DNA of 15,797 bases from M55B118 sp041694275 (lineage in GTDB: Bacteria > Bacillota_I > Bacilli_A > Izemoplasmatales > Izemoplasmataceae). The DNA lies in assembly GCA_041694275.1 (NCBI GenBank), contig JASMTQ010000015.1:1-15797 (forward strand), given 5' to 3'. Positions 14,701 to 15,797 of this stretch are shown in pieces (position 1 is the stretch's first letter; the number at the start of each line of letters is the position of its first letter). The notes beneath the pieces were generated by a model. It did not search any database, was not told the DNA's origin, and worked only from the letters and a program-made list of their open reading frames with translations. Both the position numbers and the translations under genes were made by a program.

Positions 14701-15797
14701 TCAATCGTTTTGAAAAAGAAGTTCAAGCACCGTGGTGGTGAAATCACTGGCGTTTTTGAGGTATGCCTGTTCACGGGCGTATATGGGCCTGTCCGTTATA
14801 AGACCATCCACTTCTCTTCGTGAAAGCGAAGCGATGGTATCTTCGGTGTTCACAGTCCATGCGTAAACTTTTCTGTTTGAATCGTGCATTCTTGTGACGT
14901 ATTCGTCGTTGTTGATGTAAAAGGCGAAGCCAAGAGCGAAGTGATCAATCGATTCGTCGTTGATAAGCGTAGTGATGTTTCCATAGAACGTGGAGATGAG
15001 CATGATGGTTTCAATGTCCTCGTTCAAAGCCTTGATCGCATGAAGCTGAGACTCGGAATCTGAAAGGATACTCGCGGTGTTTTCGACATTGTATTTTTCA
15101 ACGAGAGCGACCACCCGTTCATTCATGGCGTTTGATTTGTCCTTCATTTCAATGAAAAGATCGGCTCTTCTACCCACCAGTTCAAGCACTTCTTCCAAAG
15201 TTGGAACAGGTTCATCTTCAAAGTCGCTTGAAAACCAGGAACCGGCGTCAAGGGTTTTAATTTCTTCATAGGTGACGTCTCTTACTCGCCTGTTTTGTGT
15301 GTCGTTCGTAGTTCTCTCAAGGGTTGAATCATGCATCAGAATCACGGTGCCATCAGACGTCATCCTGACATCTATTTCTATGGCGTCCGCTTCTTGTTCC
15401 AGTGCGAGTTCAATAGCGGCGAGCGTGTTTTCAGGCGCGTCTTCACTTGATCCTCGATGTGCGATAATTTCAGGGTATGTAAAGAATTCCGTTTGGTTTG
15501 TCGAGCGTTGCAAGACGGTGAATACGTTAGTAAAATTGATTGCGATCAACCCCATAATGATTATGATGACAAGTCTTCTCACCCGTTTTTTTGTTAGTGG
15601 AAGTCTCGGTTTTACATTGAGTGTTTCTATACGTTTTTTTGTATCAATGTCTTTGACATCACTGGCATGGTGCCACATGCTGATAAGTGCGTAGTTGATA
15701 GGAATGAGGGTAAAGGAAATCAGCGTGATGACAAAAGAATAAAGGGCATATATGATGGTGAGCGTGAGACCAAGCGCAATCGTCTGACCGCGAATCA
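14701..15797 (-). CDS. Membrane-bound glycerophosphodiester phosphodiesterase, 5' end off the window
   Basis: This enzyme hydrolyses glycerophosphodiesters to glycerol-3-phosphate and an alcohol, acting on the outer side of the membrane. Numbered from the Met at 15678, the GDPD domain shows IIAHRG (H74, R75), APENT, EIDVRMTSDG (E101, D103), the metal/catalytic HD at 116-117, LFIEMKD and VYAWTVN. A membrane helix lies just before it (about 35-52). The frame stays open upstream of that Met to the window edge, and those 39 codons are strongly hydrophobic (for example ALYSFVITLISFTLIPINY). This fits the GPDPase_memb domain fused N-terminally in many Bacillota GDPD proteins. So the Met at 15678 is probably not the real start, and the gene is partial. 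It ends in TGA. Confidence 0.88.
   Translation of the reverse strand, partial: IRGQTIALGLTLTIIYALYSFVITLISFTLIPINYALISMWHHASDVKDIDTKKRIETLNVKPRLPLTKKRVRRLVIIIIMGLIAINFTNVFTVLQRSTNQTEFFTYPEIIAHRGSSEDAPENTLAAIELALEQEADAIEIDVRMTSDGTVILMHDSTLERTTNDTQNRRVRDVTYEEIKTLDAGSWFSSDFEDEPVPTLEEVLELVGRRADLFIEMKDKSNAMNERVVALVEKYNVENTASILSDSESQLHAIKALNEDIETIMLISTFYGNITTLINDESIDHFALGFAFYINNDEYVTRMHDSNRKVYAWTVNTEDTIASLSRREVDGLITDRPIYAREQAYLKNASDFTTTVLELLFQND

Noticed and set aside
1..15797. CRISPR arrays, tRNA or rRNA genes, toxin-antitoxin or phage-defence modules
   Set aside because: I saw no spaced direct repeats, no tRNA-like cloverleaf, and every strand interval is filled by metabolic, transport or regulatory genes.

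Overview
The window looks like a chromosomal starch and maltodextrin utilisation locus from a single-membrane, Gram-positive-type bacterium (Bacillota or Mycoplasmatota). Three secreted proteins carry lipoboxes, Shine-Dalgarno sites of the AGGAGG type precede most genes, and the regulatory genes and operators look Bacillota-like. UGA is used as a stop (the transposase remnant, the amino-acid permease and the phosphodiesterase all end in TGA), so the Mycoplasma/Spiroplasma code is excluded. The surface pullulanase ends in a transmembrane tail with no LPXTG, which would fit a lineage without sortase or cell wall such as Acholeplasma/Izemoplasma relatives. That placement is only an inference.

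Layout: bases 1-149 are the right end of an IS3-family insertion sequence whose tip lies 19 bp past the stop codon of a cytosolic GH13 neopullulanase/cyclomaltodextrinase gene (minus strand, to 1953). A divergent promoter region with two LacI-type (MalR/CcpA) operators follows. On the plus strand come malF, malG, a DUF1189/YvdJ-like membrane protein, malE (lipoprotein binding protein, own promoter with three stacked operators) and an alpha-amylase lipoprotein. Terminator-like hairpins lie after malG, malE and the amylase. Convergent to this, on the minus strand, is a secreted, C-terminally anchored type I pullulanase. A complete polar amino-acid ABC importer (lipoprotein, permease, ATPase) lies upstream of it. 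The right end holds a yerC-type TrpR-like regulator and the 3' part of a membrane glycerophosphodiester phosphodiesterase gene that runs off the window.

How it works together (inference from families): pullulanase debranches and the lipoprotein amylase cuts alpha-glucans outside the cell; MalE captures the maltodextrins and MalF/MalG import them; the neopullulanase hydrolyses them inside. No MalK/MsmX ATPase and no LacI-family regulator gene lie in the window, so both must be encoded elsewhere. Six LacI-type operator matches before malF, malE and the pullulanase suggest one shared regulon.

I see no tRNA, rRNA, CRISPR array or clearly novel defence-type system. The most interesting signals are the operator layout, the hairpin-partitioned operon, the IS-end hairpin that pairs fully only in antisense, the cysteine-containing C-terminal tail and disulfide-like insert of the pullulanase, and the DUF1189 protein of unknown function.
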